Origin: JAJPHF01 sp035293805
GTDB lineage: Bacteria > Chloroflexota > UBA6077 > JAJPHF01
DNA: 64,000 nt
Assembly (NCBI GenBank): GCA_035293805.1
Contig: DATGMD010000019.1
Coordinates: forward strand, 1 to 64,000
Direction of reading: 5' to 3'
How positions within the stretch are numbered: position 1 is the stretch's first letter; each line of letters starts with the position of its first letter. Below, one piece after another: positions 40,796 to 49,578 of this stretch. The position numbers were made by a program, and so were the translations under genes. The notes under the pieces were generated by a model that worked only from the letters and a program-made list of their open reading frames with translations, made no database searches and was not told the DNA's origin.

Positions 40796-43700
40796 CTAGG
40801 CGCGGCTACCGACCTCCTCCAGCTCGCGCGGCGGGGGCGCGTCCAGTGGCGGCGGCTCGGGCTGCTGGCCGCGCCTGCGGAACGGCCGCCAGCGCCACAG
40901 CCGCAGCAGGAGGTTCTGCAGGTCGTCGAAGTAGGTGTACATGCACGGCACCACGTACAGGCTCAGCACCGTCGAGCTGAGCATGCCGCCGATGATCACC
41001 GTCGCCATGCCGCCGTACAGCTCCGAGCCCTCCTCGAGCTTGGCGGCGAGCGGCATCATGCCGAACAGCAGCGCGGCCGTGGTCATCAGGATCGGCCGCA
41101 GCCGCGTCGGGCACGATTCCAGCAGCGCCTGGGTGCGCGACAGGCCGCGGTGGCGCAGCGTGTTCGTGTAGTCGATCAGCAGCACGCCGTTCTTGCCGAC
41201 GAGGCCCATCAGCACGATCATGCCGATCATCGACAGCATGTTCAGCGTGTTGTGGGTCACCGCCAGCGCGAGGAATGCGCCCACCACCGCCACCGGCAGC
41301 GAGAACATGCGCGAGAACGGCATGATCATGCTCTCGTAGAGGGCGCTCATCAGCATGTAGTCGAGCAGCAGGGAAAGCCCGAGCGCCAGGAACAGGCTGC
41401 CGAACGCCTTCGCCTGGTCCTCGGCCTGGCCGCCCAGCCCGACGCTATAGCCCGGCGGCACCACGCCCTCGGCCTGGAGCTGCCGAATCGCCTGCTGGAC
41501 CGGCTGCGTCACGTCGTTCAGCGGCGTGGTGCCCACGAGATCGGCCCCGACGGTGACGACGCGCTGCCGGTTGCGGCGGTCGATCGAGGTCGGCCCGTTC
41601 ACCGACTCCGGCGTCGTCACCTGACTCAGATAGACGCTGGTGGACGCGCCGCCCACCGTCCCCGAAAGGGGCAGCATGCCCAGGTCGCGCAGGTCGTCGC
41701 GCGTCGCGGCGTCGGCGATCAGGCGCACGTCGATCTCGTCACGGCCGGCGGGGCGCAGCTTCGTCGCCACGTTGCCGTCGACCGCCGTCCGCAGCGCCGA
41801 CGCGGCCTGCTGCGCCGTCACGCCGAGGTCGGCCATGCGGCGCCGGTCGGGCACCAGCCGCGTCTCCGGGCTGCCCGCCTGACCGCTGTTCGTGACGTCG
41901 CGCGCGCCCGGCGTGGCGCCCAGGATGCGCTCGACCCGCGCGGCCAGCGCCTGGATGATCTCCGGATCGTCGCCCTGCACGCGCACCTGCACTGGCTGGC
42001 CGCTGCCGCCGCCCCCCTGGACCGACGCGCGGACCGTAGCTGCGGGGATGTCGGTCGTCTCGTGGGCGACCTGGTCCACCACCTCCTGGGTCGTGCGGTG
42101 GCGGTCCTTCCGATCGTGCAGCACGACGACGATCTGGCCGAAGCGGGCGTTCTGGGCCTGGACGCCGAGCGAGTTGCCGCCGCCGCCGACGTAGCCGCCG
42201 ACGCCCGACTGGGTCAAGTAGTATTTGATCTCCGGGATCGCGGCCAGGCGCGCGTCCACCTGCCGCAGCGCCTCCTCGGTGGCGGCCAGCGACGAGCCGG
42301 GCGGCAATTCGACCGACACGGTGAAGTAGCCGTCGTCGCCCGAGGGGATGAACTCGAACCGCACCAGCCCGAGCGGGATCATCAGGCCCGAGAGCACGAG
42401 CGTCGCGAAGCCCACGGCCGGCGGCAGCCAGCGGTGACGCAGTGTCCAGGCGAGCGAGCGGGCGTAGTTGGCCCGCAGGCGCTCCAGGCCGCGCTCGAAC
42501 CAGCGTACGAACCGACCCCACGGCCCGCGCCCCGGCCGAATCTTGCCCCCTTGCAGCCAGCGCGACGCCAGCATCGGCGTCAGCGTGAACGAGATGAACA
42601 GCGACATCAGCGTGGCGGTAGCCACCACCAGGCCGAACTGGCGGAACCACTGGCCCGCCATGCCCGACATGAAGGCGACCGGCGTGAAGATCACCACGTC
42701 GGAGAGGGTGATGGCGATGGCGGCCAGGCCGATCTCGCTGCGGCCCTTGATCGCGGCGCTCCACGGCGTCTCGCCCAGCTCCAGGTGGCGGAAGATGTTC
42801 TCCAGCACGACGATCGAGTCGTCGACCAGCACGCCGATCACCAGCACCAGCGCCATGCTGGACATGATGTTCAGGCTGAAGCCCAGGAAGTACATCACGA
42901 TGAACGTCGAAATGAGCGACGTGGGGATGGCGAACAGCACGATCGTCGTGCTGCGCAGCGTGTGCAGGAAGACGAGCAGCACCAGGCCCGTCAGGATGAC
43001 GGCCTCGACGAGGCTGCGCTCCACGCCGCCGAGCGAGTGGCGAGTGAACACCGAGATGTCGCTCACTACCTCCAGGCGCGCGTCGCCCGGCAGCTGCTTG
43101 TTCAGCCGCTCCAGCTCGCCGCGCACCGCGTCCACGGTGGCGATCTCGTTCGCGCCCGACTGCTTGGTCACCGTCAGCGCGACGGCCTCGTGGCCGTTCA
43201 GGAAGGTACGGCTCGTCACGCGCTTGTGGGTGTCCAGCACCTCGGCCACGTCGCCGAGCCGCACGGCGCCGCCGGTCGTGCTCGCCACCGTCAGCTCACG
43301 CAGGTCGGCCGCTGATTGGAATAGGCCGTACAGGCGCAGGTTGGTCTGCTGGCGCCCGCGCTCGACGCTGCCGCCCGGGACGCCCTGGTTCTCGCGCGCC
43401 AGCGCCTGGGCCACCTGATCGACGGTGAGGCCGTAGGCGCGCAGGCGGGCGGGGTTCACCTGCACCTGGATCTCGCGCTCGAGCCCGCCCGTGATCGCCA
43501 CCGATGCCACGCCGGGCAGCGTCTCCAGGCGCGGCTTGATGTCGTCCTTGGCGAGCAGGAACATGGCGTCCAGCGGCTGGCTGCCGGTCAGCGCCAGGTA
43601 GAGCACCGGCAGCTGCGTCGGGTCCACCTTCAGCACCGAGGGCGCGTCGGCGTCCTGCGGCAGGGTGGAGCGGATGGCGCTCACGCGGCGGTCCACGTCG

Positions 43701-44017
43701 CTCGCCGCCAGGTCGACGTTGGCGGCGTCGGTGAAGGTGATCGTGACCTGCGAGCGGCCCTCGCTGGAGAACGACTGGATGTTGTCGATGTTGGCGATGC
43801 CGGCCACCGCGTCCTCGATCGGCTTCGTGATCAGCCGCTCGACGTCCTCCGGCGCGGCCCCCGAGTAGGTGGTGAGCACCGTGACGACCGGCGTGTTGAT
43901 GTCGGGGTACAGCTCGGCGTTCAGGCGGGTGAACGACACCAGCCCGAGGATGACCATCGCCGAGATCACCATCAGGATGAAGACGGGCCGCGTGATGGCC
44001 ACTCGTGTCAGACCCAA
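40796..44017 (-). CDS. HAE-RND family efflux pump, inner-membrane component
   Basis: 1073 aa from TTG at 44017, 8 nt after AAGGA. It has the full RND layout: TM1 (ITRPVFILMVISAMVILGLVSF), a first large periplasmic loop, and TM2-6 with the proton-relay motif VIGVLVDDSIVVLENI. A second loop follows, then TM8-12 (MIVLMGLVGKNGVLLIDYTN). The ELYPDINTPVVTV start is typical of the hydrophobe/amphiphile efflux group (AcrB/SwrC-like). No membrane-fusion or outer-membrane gene accompanies it. Similar stand-alone pumps exist in Gram-positive and Chloroflexota bacteria. The substrate is probably drugs, lipids or surfactants. Confidence 0.95.
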   Translation of the reverse strand: MGLTRVAITRPVFILMVISAMVILGLVSFTRLNAELYPDINTPVVTVLTTYSGAAPEDVERLITKPIEDAVAGIANIDNIQSFSSEGRSQVTITFTDAANVDLAASDVDRRVSAIRSTLPQDADAPSVLKVDPTQLPVLYLALTGSQPLDAMFLLAKDDIKPRLETLPGVASVAITGGLEREIQVQVNPARLRAYGLTVDQVAQALARENQGVPGGSVERGRQQTNLRLYGLFQSAADLRELTVASTTGGAVRLGDVAEVLDTHKRVTSRTFLNGHEAVALTVTKQSGANEIATVDAVRGELERLNKQLPGDARLEVVSDISVFTRHSLGGVERSLVEAVILTGLVLLVFLHTLRSTTIVLFAIPTSLISTFIVMYFLGFSLNIMSSMALVLVIGVLVDDSIVVLENIFRHLELGETPWSAAIKGRSEIGLAAIAITLSDVVIFTPVAFMSGMAGQWFRQFGLVVATATLMSLFISFTLTPMLASRWLQGGKIRPGRGPWGRFVRWFERGLERLRANYARSLAWTLRHRWLPPAVGFATLVLSGLMIPLGLVRFEFIPSGDDGYFTVSVELPPGSSLAATEEALRQVDARLAAIPEIKYYLTQSGVGGYVGGGGNSLGVQAQNARFGQIVVVLHDRKDRHRTTQEVVDQVAHETTDIPAATVRASVQGGGGSGQPVQVRVQGDDPEIIQALAARVERILGATPGARDVTNSGQAGSPETRLVPDRRRMADLGVTAQQAASALRTAVDGNVATKLRPAGRDEIDVRLIADAATRDDLRDLGMLPLSGTVGGASTSVYLSQVTTPESVNGPTSIDRRNRQRVVTVGADLVGTTPLNDVTQPVQQAIRQLQAEGVVPPGYSVGLGGQAEDQAKAFGSLFLALGLSLLLDYMLMSALYESMIMPFSRMFSLPVAVVGAFLALAVTHNTLNMLSMIGMIVLMGLVGKNGVLLIDYTNTLRHRGLSRTQALLESCPTRLRPILMTTAALLFGMMPLAAKLEEGSELYGGMATVIIGGMLSSTVLSLYVVPCMYTYFDDLQNLLLRLWRWRPFRRRGQQPEPPPLDAPPPRELEEVGSRA

Positions 44018-44026
44018 CGTTTCTAT

Positions 44027-44062
44027 CCTTTAGCTGTCAGTGGTCAGCAGTCAGCAATCAGT
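44027..44062. repeat. TCAGC-type tandem repeat upstream of the RND pump
   Basis: CTGTCAGTGGTCAGCAGTCA and GCAATCAGTC continue the CAGCNNTCAGC pattern seen at 34595 and 55461. It starts only about 10 nt upstream of the pump's TTG start. Confidence 0.6.
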
Positions 44063-44067
44063 CGCCA

Positions 44068-44115
44068 GGCCGGGTTGCCAGGGCCATGCTCCCGGCCGGC
44101 CGCGGCAACCCGGCC
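44068..44115. repeat. Perfect 12-bp inverted repeat (hairpin)
   Basis: GGCCGGGTTGCC (44068-44079) pairs exactly with GGCAACCCGGCC (44104-44115) across a 24-nt spacer that itself contains CCGGCCGG. It could be a palindromic element or a transcript hairpin upstream of the RND pump. Confidence 0.6.
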
Positions 44116-44432
44116 GGAGCGCCAAGGGTAACAACCACCGGGCCTCGCCGCCCGGCCGGGCCCGCGGCGACCTGGCCGCGCAAACTGTTCCACCTAGTAT
44201 CACGCCTATCGCCGCCCGCGTCTTACAGCTGCACTGCTCGTTTCCACGCTAGCGGGCACGGCGAGGCCGTAAGGGGCGAGCGGTCGCGCCGCCTGCCGAC
44301 CGCCGGGCCGAGCAGGCCGTCGCGGCCGGCGGCCGAGAGGGCACCGCAGGCGAGCGCGGAGGCCGCGGAGAGCCGGCCGGAAGGCGCGCTAGCTTCCGGG
44401 CGGGGCGTTGGGCTCAGCGCTGGGCGGGGCGC

Positions 44433-45542
44433 TTAACGCGTACTGGTCGGGTCGAAGGTGCCGCTGATTGGCTGGTGGCCATCGTGCGGCGCGTACGCCT
44501 GCTCGCGGTAGACGCCGAGCGCCTGGAGGACCGGGGCGTCGCTGGCCGCGAACAGCACCGCGTCGCTGTCCGGCCCGGCCGCGTGCTCGTGCCAGCACCA
44601 GTTCGGCACGCAGAAAGTATCGCCGCGCCGCCAGTCGAAGCGCACGCCGTCGAGGACGCTGTACCCGCTGCCCTCGGCCACGTGGTAGATCGTGTTCGTC
44701 GTCTGCCGGTGCGCGAGCGTGCGCTGGCCCGCCGGTAACAGGTGGATCGAGGCGTCAATCGTCGGCATGACGGGGCCGCCGGTGCAGGGGTTGGTGTAGT
44801 ACAGCCCGCGCCCGTCGAACGGGTCGGCGTCGTCCGCGGTGAGCTTCGCCAGTGCCTCCCGCGTCGGGGCCCACTTGTAGCTGAACAGGGGTGAGTAGGG
44901 CACGCCTGGCTGGCGTCCCACGGTCGGCAGCAGCCCGCCGGCGCCGTAGCGCCGCAGCACGGCGTCGCGCGGCGCCGCGGCCGGCTGCAGGTCCTTCGCC
45001 GCGCTCCACTCCTCGTAGAAGCGCCAGTCCATCGCGCCGATCAGCGGGGCGTCCAGCACGTCGAGCCAGAGCATCGGCCCCGCGCCCTCGTGGGTGTGGC
45101 CGTGCCAGGACCACGACGGCGTAATCACGAAGTCGCCGGGATCCATCGAGATCGGCTGGCCGTCGACGATCGTGTAGGCGCCGTCGCCCTCGATGATGAA
45201 GCGCAGGGCGGCGTTCGTGTGGCGATGACTGGGCGCCCGCTCGCCGGGATAGACGAGCTGGATCGCCGACACCAGCGTGCGCGTCGTCGCGGGCCGGCCC
45301 TTGAGCGACGGGTTGGTCATCGTCATGGCGCGGCGCTCGGCGCCCTCGTCGCCCACCGGCATCACTTCCGCCGCCGTAAGCATGCAGGCGCGCAGCCGCT
45401 CCCAGTCCCACAGCCATGGCCGCACGTCCGCGCGCGGCTCGCAGCTGCCGCCCTCGCGCAGCCAGTGGGGGTGCAGCCATTGCCGCTCCGCCTCGGCATA
45501 GAATGCCTGGAGCGCCTCGTCCCGGGTATCCGCCGTAAGCAT
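44433..45542 (-). CDS. Gentisate 1,2-dioxygenase-like bicupin
   Basis: 369 aa from ATG at 45542, 8 nt after GGAGGAG. The N-terminal cupin has the iron-site pattern P-S-H-R-H-x-x-x-A-L-R-F (SHRHTNAALRFIIEGDGAYT) and a later WSWHGHTHEG. The C-terminal cupin has LAHRQTTNTIYHVAEGSGYS and WCWHEHAAGPDS. Two cupins with these histidines define the gentisate/1-hydroxy-2-naphthoate/salicylate 1,2-dioxygenase group, which opens an aromatic ring using Fe(II) and O2. No maleylpyruvate isomerase or hydrolase is adjacent, so the pathway assignment is provisional. Confidence 0.9.
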   Translation of the reverse strand: MLTADTRDEALQAFYAEAERQWLHPHWLREGGSCEPRADVRPWLWDWERLRACMLTAAEVMPVGDEGAERRAMTMTNPSLKGRPATTRTLVSAIQLVYPGERAPSHRHTNAALRFIIEGDGAYTIVDGQPISMDPGDFVITPSWSWHGHTHEGAGPMLWLDVLDAPLIGAMDWRFYEEWSAAKDLQPAAAPRDAVLRRYGAGGLLPTVGRQPGVPYSPLFSYKWAPTREALAKLTADDADPFDGRGLYYTNPCTGGPVMPTIDASIHLLPAGQRTLAHRQTTNTIYHVAEGSGYSVLDGVRFDWRRGDTFCVPNWCWHEHAAGPDSDAVLFAASDAPVLQALGVYREQAYAPHDGHQPISGTFDPTSTR

Positions 45543-45705
45543 CCGCGCTCTCCTCCGCGCCGCGGCCGGCGACGTCTGCCGCGCCGCTCCCTCGCCCCCG
45601 CCGCCTCCGCCCCGTACCGGTAGTATGCTCCATCCTCGGCGTGGCCGCATTATCCGGGCCTCCCCGGGCGGTGTCAACCGAGCGCGGGCGCTGTGCGCCG
45701 CGCGG

Positions 45706-45714
45706 TGCTAGACT
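45706..45714 (+). promoter_or_regulatory. Extended -10 promoter candidate
   Basis: TGCTAGACT, about 75 nt upstream of the GTG at 45790, fits the extended -10 pattern of the window. Confidence 0.45.
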
Positions 45715-45789
45715 GTCCCGTTACGCGGTGTAGCTGGCCGCGGTCAGCGCGCCCGGCGGTGCGCCTTCGCGGTGAGCGGGAGGGCAACA

Positions 45790-46623
45790 GTGACCCGACG
45801 GGGGCTATGCGCATTCCTGGCGGCAGCCCTGGTGTTCGCCATCGGCACCACCAGCCTGCACGCCCAGGCTACCCCGACCGTACCCGTGGCGCCGGGCGCC
45901 TCGGACGACCAGGATGCGGGCGCCGAGGAGGCTCCCCCGGAAGCCAGTTACGTCACGGCGCTGCTCACGGCAGCCGACGTGCCGGCCGGCCTGCGGCTGG
46001 CGCCGGACGAGAGCGGCCGGCTCGTCGTCCCCGGCCTGAGCGGCCGCCTGGTCACCTTTGTCCACGCCGACACCGACGAGACGCCGGAGCTCACCGACCT
46101 GCTGGATCTGCCCGCGGGGACGGTCCTGCTCGTCAAGAACAGCGTCCAGCAGCTCACTCCCGAAGCGCTCACCCCGGGCGTGCTCGACTCGGTGATCAGC
46201 GGCGCCCAGGCCGCGGCGGCCGCCGGGGGCGCCGTGACGGACGCGACGACCGATTACGCCGACCTGTCGCTCGGCGAGGAGAGCCGCGGCCATAGCGCGC
46301 AGTACCATTTGCCGGACCTGCCGCCCGCCGCCAGCACCATCATCGTCTTTCGGCGCGGCGACGTCATCGCGGCGCTGAACGTGGAGGCGGCAGGCGGCGA
46401 CCCGCCGTTCGAGCTGGCGATGCGCCTGGCTCAGGTTGTGGACGCGCGCCTGGCTGCCGTGCTCGGGCCTGCCACCACGCCGCCCGCGCCTACTGCGACT
46501 GCGCTCACGCCCACGCCACCGCCCGTGTCGCCCCTCACGGCCACGCCACCACCGCCCGCGCCGCTCACCACGACTCCAACGCCGACACCGCTCCAAGTCA
46601 CTCCCACCGCGCCGCCTCGCTAG
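45790..46623 (+). CDS. Secreted protein with Pro/Thr-rich C-terminal tail
   Basis: 277 aa from GTG at 45790, 5 nt after GGGAGGG; an earlier in-frame GTG at 45772 is less well placed. A signal peptide ends at LHAQA. The central 180 residues (YVTALLTAADVPAGLRLAPD, then ETPELTDLLDLPAGTVLLVK and STIIVFRRGDVIAALNVEA) look like a compact alpha/beta domain. They recall the PsbP/LpqN-like or anti-sigma sensor folds seen in secreted actinobacterial proteins, but no family is certain. The last 60 residues are TPTPPPxSPL-type spacers, as in cell-wall-attached proteins. The function is unknown. Confidence 0.7.
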   Translation: MTRRGLCAFLAAALVFAIGTTSLHAQATPTVPVAPGASDDQDAGAEEAPPEASYVTALLTAADVPAGLRLAPDESGRLVVPGLSGRLVTFVHADTDETPELTDLLDLPAGTVLLVKNSVQQLTPEALTPGVLDSVISGAQAAAAAGGAVTDATTDYADLSLGEESRGHSAQYHLPDLPPAASTIIVFRRGDVIAALNVEAAGGDPPFELAMRLAQVVDARLAAVLGPATTPPAPTATALTPTPPPVSPLTATPPPPAPLTTTPTPTPLQVTPTAPPR

Positions 46624-46774
46624 CCGGGCGCTCCCCGGCTGGCGGTCCCGGGCCCCTCGGCCGTCGCCCGCGTGGCCGTGTAACCGGTGGCGCGGGCGTT
46701 GACAGTAATTCGTCGCTCGGGCATCCTGAGCGCGTGGCGCGGCCCGGCAGGCGGCCGCGAGGCGGGAGGGCTGT

Positions 46775-48205
46775 ATGGACGCGGGGCAGGAGCAGCGGCG
46801 GCGGGCCGGGCGCGGCGTCGCGCGCCGCGGCGTGCTGGCGGGCGTGGCGGCGATCGTGGCCGGGTGGTTGGCGAAAGCGTCCGAACGGGTGGCACAAGCC
46901 GCCGATGGCGGCAACTTGATCATCGGCCAGACGAACACCTCGACCAACACCACCTATCTGAACCGCAACGGCTCGACGCTCTCCACCGGGACGAACGTGG
47001 GATTGATCGTCAACAACGACGGGGCCAGCGACGGTATTCGCGGGGCCACGTCGGGCAACAATAACTACGGCGTGTGGGGCATCAACTATTCCAGCGGCGG
47101 CATCGGCGTGCGCGGAGTAGGTGACACCGGCGTCTTCGGCGATTCGGGGTCGGGCATTGGCGTTTCCGGCTTCTCGACGTCCCAGGTGGGCGTGCTGGGG
47201 ACATCCCCGAACGGGCAGGGGGTGGTGGGCAATGCCGCCCAGAGCGCCGGCGTGCGCGGCAACTCAGGCGGCATCTCCGGCATGCCGGCCGCGGGTGTGC
47301 TGGGGTGCTCGGACCCGGGGCCCAGCGGGGGGAGCAGCTTCGCGGTTCCCAGCCAGCCGGCCGGGGTGTACGGGCTCTCGAACTCCAGTATCCCCGGCGT
47401 CATCGGCCAGTCGAACTCGGGCAACGGGGTCTACGGCGCCGCGAGCGCCAACGTCGGCGTGCTTGGCACCTCGACGACGAGCCATGGGTTGTACGGCGCC
47501 TCGACCAACGGCTACGGGCTCTACGCCACGTCGACCAGCAGCACCGGCATCGTGGCGAGCACGAATGGCGGCAACGCCATCCAGGGGGCGTCCAACAGCA
47601 ACGTGGGGGTGCTGGGGACCTCGAACAGCAGCATCGGCGGCTACTTCTCGTCGGGCACGAGCACCGGCCTCTATGCGACCGGGCCGGGCGCGGGCTTCGC
47701 CGCGCGCTTCGACGGCCCGGTGCAGGTGAACGGTGCGTTCACGGTGCTCGGCGGGCCGAAGTCCGCCGCGGTGCCGCATCCCGATGGGAGCTACCGCCGG
47801 CTGTACTGTACCGAGGCGCCCGAGAGCTGGTTCGAGGACTTCGGGCGCGCGCAGCTCGTGAACGGACAGGCACGGGTGCCCCTGGACGCGGACTTCGCGG
47901 CTCTTGTACACGCCGACAGCTACCAGGTCTTCGCCTTCCCGGAGGGCGACTGCAACGGCCTCTACGTGAGTGGCAGGACCGCCGCCGGGTTCGAGGTGCG
48001 CGAGCTGAAGGGCGGTACGAGCACCCTGCCGTTCAGTTACCGGCTGGTCGCGAAGCGGAAAGACCTCGCCGGGCCGCGGTTGGAGAAGGTGGAGGTCGCT
48101 GCGGTGCCTCCGCGGCCCGCCGCCCCGCAGCCCCCGCCCCCGATCCTGCGCTTGGAGCCGCCGGTCAGCGACCCGAACGCTCGCCCGCCTCAGCGGCAGC
48201 CTTGA
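46775..48205 (+). CDS. Tat-type exported repeat protein with GVxGxS beta-solenoid-like repeats
   Basis: 476 aa from ATG at 46775 behind GGGAGGG. A twin-arginine-like start (RRAGRGVARRGVLAGVAAIVAGW) suggests Tat export. Residues about 45-310 are degenerate 11-14-residue repeats of the type GVxGxSxxxxGVYG (VGVLGTSTTSHGLYGAST is one unit). Such repeats occur in phage-tail-like and surface proteins ahead of a chaperone or trimerisation domain. The last 150 residues form a distinct domain (PHPDGSYRRLYCTEAPESWF, FEVRELKGGTSTLPFSYRLV) ending in a Pro-rich tail. It is probably a fibrous surface protein. Its 3' end overlaps the convergent small gene by 41 nt. Confidence 0.75.
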   Translation: MDAGQEQRRRAGRGVARRGVLAGVAAIVAGWLAKASERVAQAADGGNLIIGQTNTSTNTTYLNRNGSTLSTGTNVGLIVNNDGASDGIRGATSGNNNYGVWGINYSSGGIGVRGVGDTGVFGDSGSGIGVSGFSTSQVGVLGTSPNGQGVVGNAAQSAGVRGNSGGISGMPAAGVLGCSDPGPSGGSSFAVPSQPAGVYGLSNSSIPGVIGQSNSGNGVYGAASANVGVLGTSTTSHGLYGASTNGYGLYATSTSSTGIVASTNGGNAIQGASNSNVGVLGTSNSSIGGYFSSGTSTGLYATGPGAGFAARFDGPVQVNGAFTVLGGPKSAAVPHPDGSYRRLYCTEAPESWFEDFGRAQLVNGQARVPLDADFAALVHADSYQVFAFPEGDCNGLYVSGRTAAGFEVRELKGGTSTLPFSYRLVAKRKDLAGPRLEKVEVAAVPPRPAAPQPPPPILRLEPPVSDPNARPPQRQP

Positions 48206-48419
48206 TCGTTGCGGGCACACGGCGGAGCTGCCGCAGCGGCAGGTAGGCCGGCCGGCCGTAGCGACCGAACTGGACGGTCGCCCAACCAGGCGCCGCGTCG
48301 TCGAGCATCACGATCCGCCCCTGCGCTCCTGCCGGGATGCGATATCCCGGTGGGAGCGCGGTGCCCGGCAGTAGCTCCACGTAGTCCCTCTCGCGCAGCT
48401 CGCTGGCATCGTAATTCAT
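48165..48419 (-). CDS. Small SH3-like hypothetical protein
   Basis: 84 aa from ATG at 48419 with GGGGAGGGG upstream. The sequence RERDYVELLPGTALPPGYRI, then GAQGRIVMLDDAAPGWATVQ and GRPAYLPLRQLRRV, has the beta-strand pattern of a small SH3-like barrel: short strands, a conserved G-x-x-G-x-I and W-x-x-V. The function is unknown. Its last 41 nt overlap, antisense, the end of the repeat protein. The antisense overlap is unusual but both frames look genuine. Confidence 0.6.
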   Translation of the reverse strand: MNYDASELRERDYVELLPGTALPPGYRIPAGAQGRIVMLDDAAPGWATVQFGRYGRPAYLPLRQLRRVPATIKAAAEAGERSGR

Positions 48420-48746
48420 CTACCCCTCCCCGTCGCTCGCCGGCCTCGAGCGGCACTTAGATCCGGCGAGCAGCCGGGCAGCGTGCTGCAAGCCGTGTGC
48501 CAGCCGGCTCGGCGACCCGGCGGCGGGCGCGGCGACGTGGCGATCGGCGGAAGATAGTGGCCCAGTCCTTGCGCTAGGCAGCCGACATCCGTCATCTTCA
48601 GGGGAGGGGCGCGAAGACTGGCACAGGCACGCCGTCTGCCAGGCGGTGTGCCGAAGCGCGCGGCCCCGTTCGTGCGGCCCGTGACGCCTGCCACCGCCCG
48701 TGGCCCGATGTCGTCGTTGCGGCATCGCTGTTAGAGGAGCGCTCGC
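48420..48746. other. 327-nt divergent intergenic region, no gene recognised
   Basis: It lies between two divergent hypothetical genes. Short open frames on the minus strand lack an SD and recognisable protein sequence. No strong promoter hexamers are visible. A C-rich patch and an AGGGGAGGGGCG run (about 48598) lie in the middle. Confidence 0.4.
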
Positions 48747-49400
48747 ATGGCCGCGAATTCGCCCGTCCTCTCACCGTCGAGCCCGTCTGGCCCGCCGTCA
48801 GGCTGGCCCCACCGGCCGCGAGCCGACTCGCTGCTCCGCGCCGTGGTCGAGGCGCTCGACGCGCTCGGCTACCGCCCCGTCGAGCGCCAGCGTACGGCCG
48901 CCGCCAGCCGGGTTCGCCTGCACCGCCTCGCGGGCCGCGGCGATGGCTGGGTCGCCCACCTCCAGGTGACCCATCGTCCCGAGCGGCATTGCTTGCAAGT
49001 GCAGCCGCTCCCCACCGGGCGCACTATCCACTGGTACTATCACGCCGCTCAACCCGCGGATCTCGACCGCATCGCCGGCGGCCTGGCGACCACTGTCTGG
49101 GCCCAGCAATCGTCCCGGCTCCGGCCCGCCGAGACCGCCAACCCGGCAGCCGCGGTCACCGAGGAGCGGGAGCCCGACCTGGACGCCACGTTGCTCGCGG
49201 CCGTTGCCGCTGGGCTTTCCGGCGGCATGGGGTTTCTGCACAGTCCGGAAGAGTGCTGCGAGTGTTGCGGTGCGTTCTGGCAATCTGTGGCGGATCTACT
49301 GAGCGCCCTGGAAGCCGAGGTTCGACGGCTGCACGCCCACGCCGTGGCGCTCGGGCAGGCATGCGCGGCGCTAACGGAGCCAGCGGCGGGAGGGCGGTGA
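48747..49400 (+). CDS. Hypothetical protein with a Cys cluster
   Basis: 217 aa from ATG at 48747 behind GAGGAG. The middle (RLHRLAGRGDGWVAHLQVTH, LPTGRTIHWYYHA) looks like an alpha/beta domain. Near residue 168 it carries a dense cysteine group, S-P-E-E-CC-E-CC-G-A-F-W, that could bind a metal or cluster, followed by a C-terminal helix. I do not recognise the family. It is followed about 190 nt later by another small hypothetical gene with an operator-like inverted repeat and structured leader. Confidence 0.5.
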   Translation: MAANSPVLSPSSPSGPPSGWPHRPRADSLLRAVVEALDALGYRPVERQRTAAASRVRLHRLAGRGDGWVAHLQVTHRPERHCLQVQPLPTGRTIHWYYHAAQPADLDRIAGGLATTVWAQQSSRLRPAETANPAAAVTEEREPDLDATLLAAVAAGLSGGMGFLHSPEECCECCGAFWQSVADLLSALEAEVRRLHAHAVALGQACAALTEPAAGGR

Positions 49401-49456
49401 GGCGAGTCGAGTGATGGCGAACGGGTGGCCCCGAGTCCGTTAAGTGCCACCGCGGA

Positions 49457-49497
49457 CTGTGAAATCGCTCATACGTGGCGTGTGACCGATTTCACAG
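49457..49497. promoter_or_regulatory. Operator-like perfect 11-bp inverted repeat
   Basis: CTGTGAAATCG (49457-49467) and CGATTTCACAG (49487-49497) are perfect inverted copies separated by 19 bp. The right arm ends where a -35 would lie for a possible -10 TAGAGT at 49518-49523. TGTGA at the arm ends is reminiscent of Crp half-sites, but the spacing is much wider than in a Crp site. A dimeric or tetrameric repressor site is plausible. Confidence 0.5.
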
Positions 49498-49528
49498 CGG
49501 TGCGGCCGCCACTCGGATAGAGTGGAAA

Positions 49529-49578
49529 TCGGGACAGCAGCAGGCTCGGTTCTGATCTCTGCCGAGCCGGAATCCCGA
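49529..49578 (+). ncRNA. Structured 5' leader element upstream of a small hypothetical gene
   Basis: An outer stem TCGGGA (49529-49534)/TCCCGA (49573-49578) encloses an inner perfect stem GGCTCGG (49543-49549)/CCGAGCC (49562-49568). Asymmetric internal loops (8 and 4 nt) and a 12-nt apical loop complete it. The element ends 13 nt before the ATG at 49592, just upstream of the SD AGGAG. The predicted TSS (about 49530) coincides with its start. It could be a small regulatory leader; no known riboswitch class fits. Confidence 0.4.

Larger units (their letters stand above)
44018..44432. other. 415-nt intergenic region with repeats, no gene recognised
   Basis: It lies between the RND pump start and the bicupin stop (both minus). 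It contains a TCAGC-type repeat, a 12-bp inverted repeat (44068-44115) and a GC-rich stretch. I see no coding sequence with an SD. The pump promoter should lie near its left end, but the repeat occupies the expected -10/-35 positions. Confidence 0.5.

Noticed and set aside
40550..43315. Very long open frame antisense to the RND pump
   Set aside because: Its translation is Arg/Gln/His-rich with no domain; it is the complement-strand shadow of a GC-rich gene with clear RND motifs.
49457..49497. Crp-binding site
   Set aside because: TGTGA/TCACA ends are present but the half-sites are far wider apart than the 6-bp spacer of a Crp site; reported only as a generic operator candidate.
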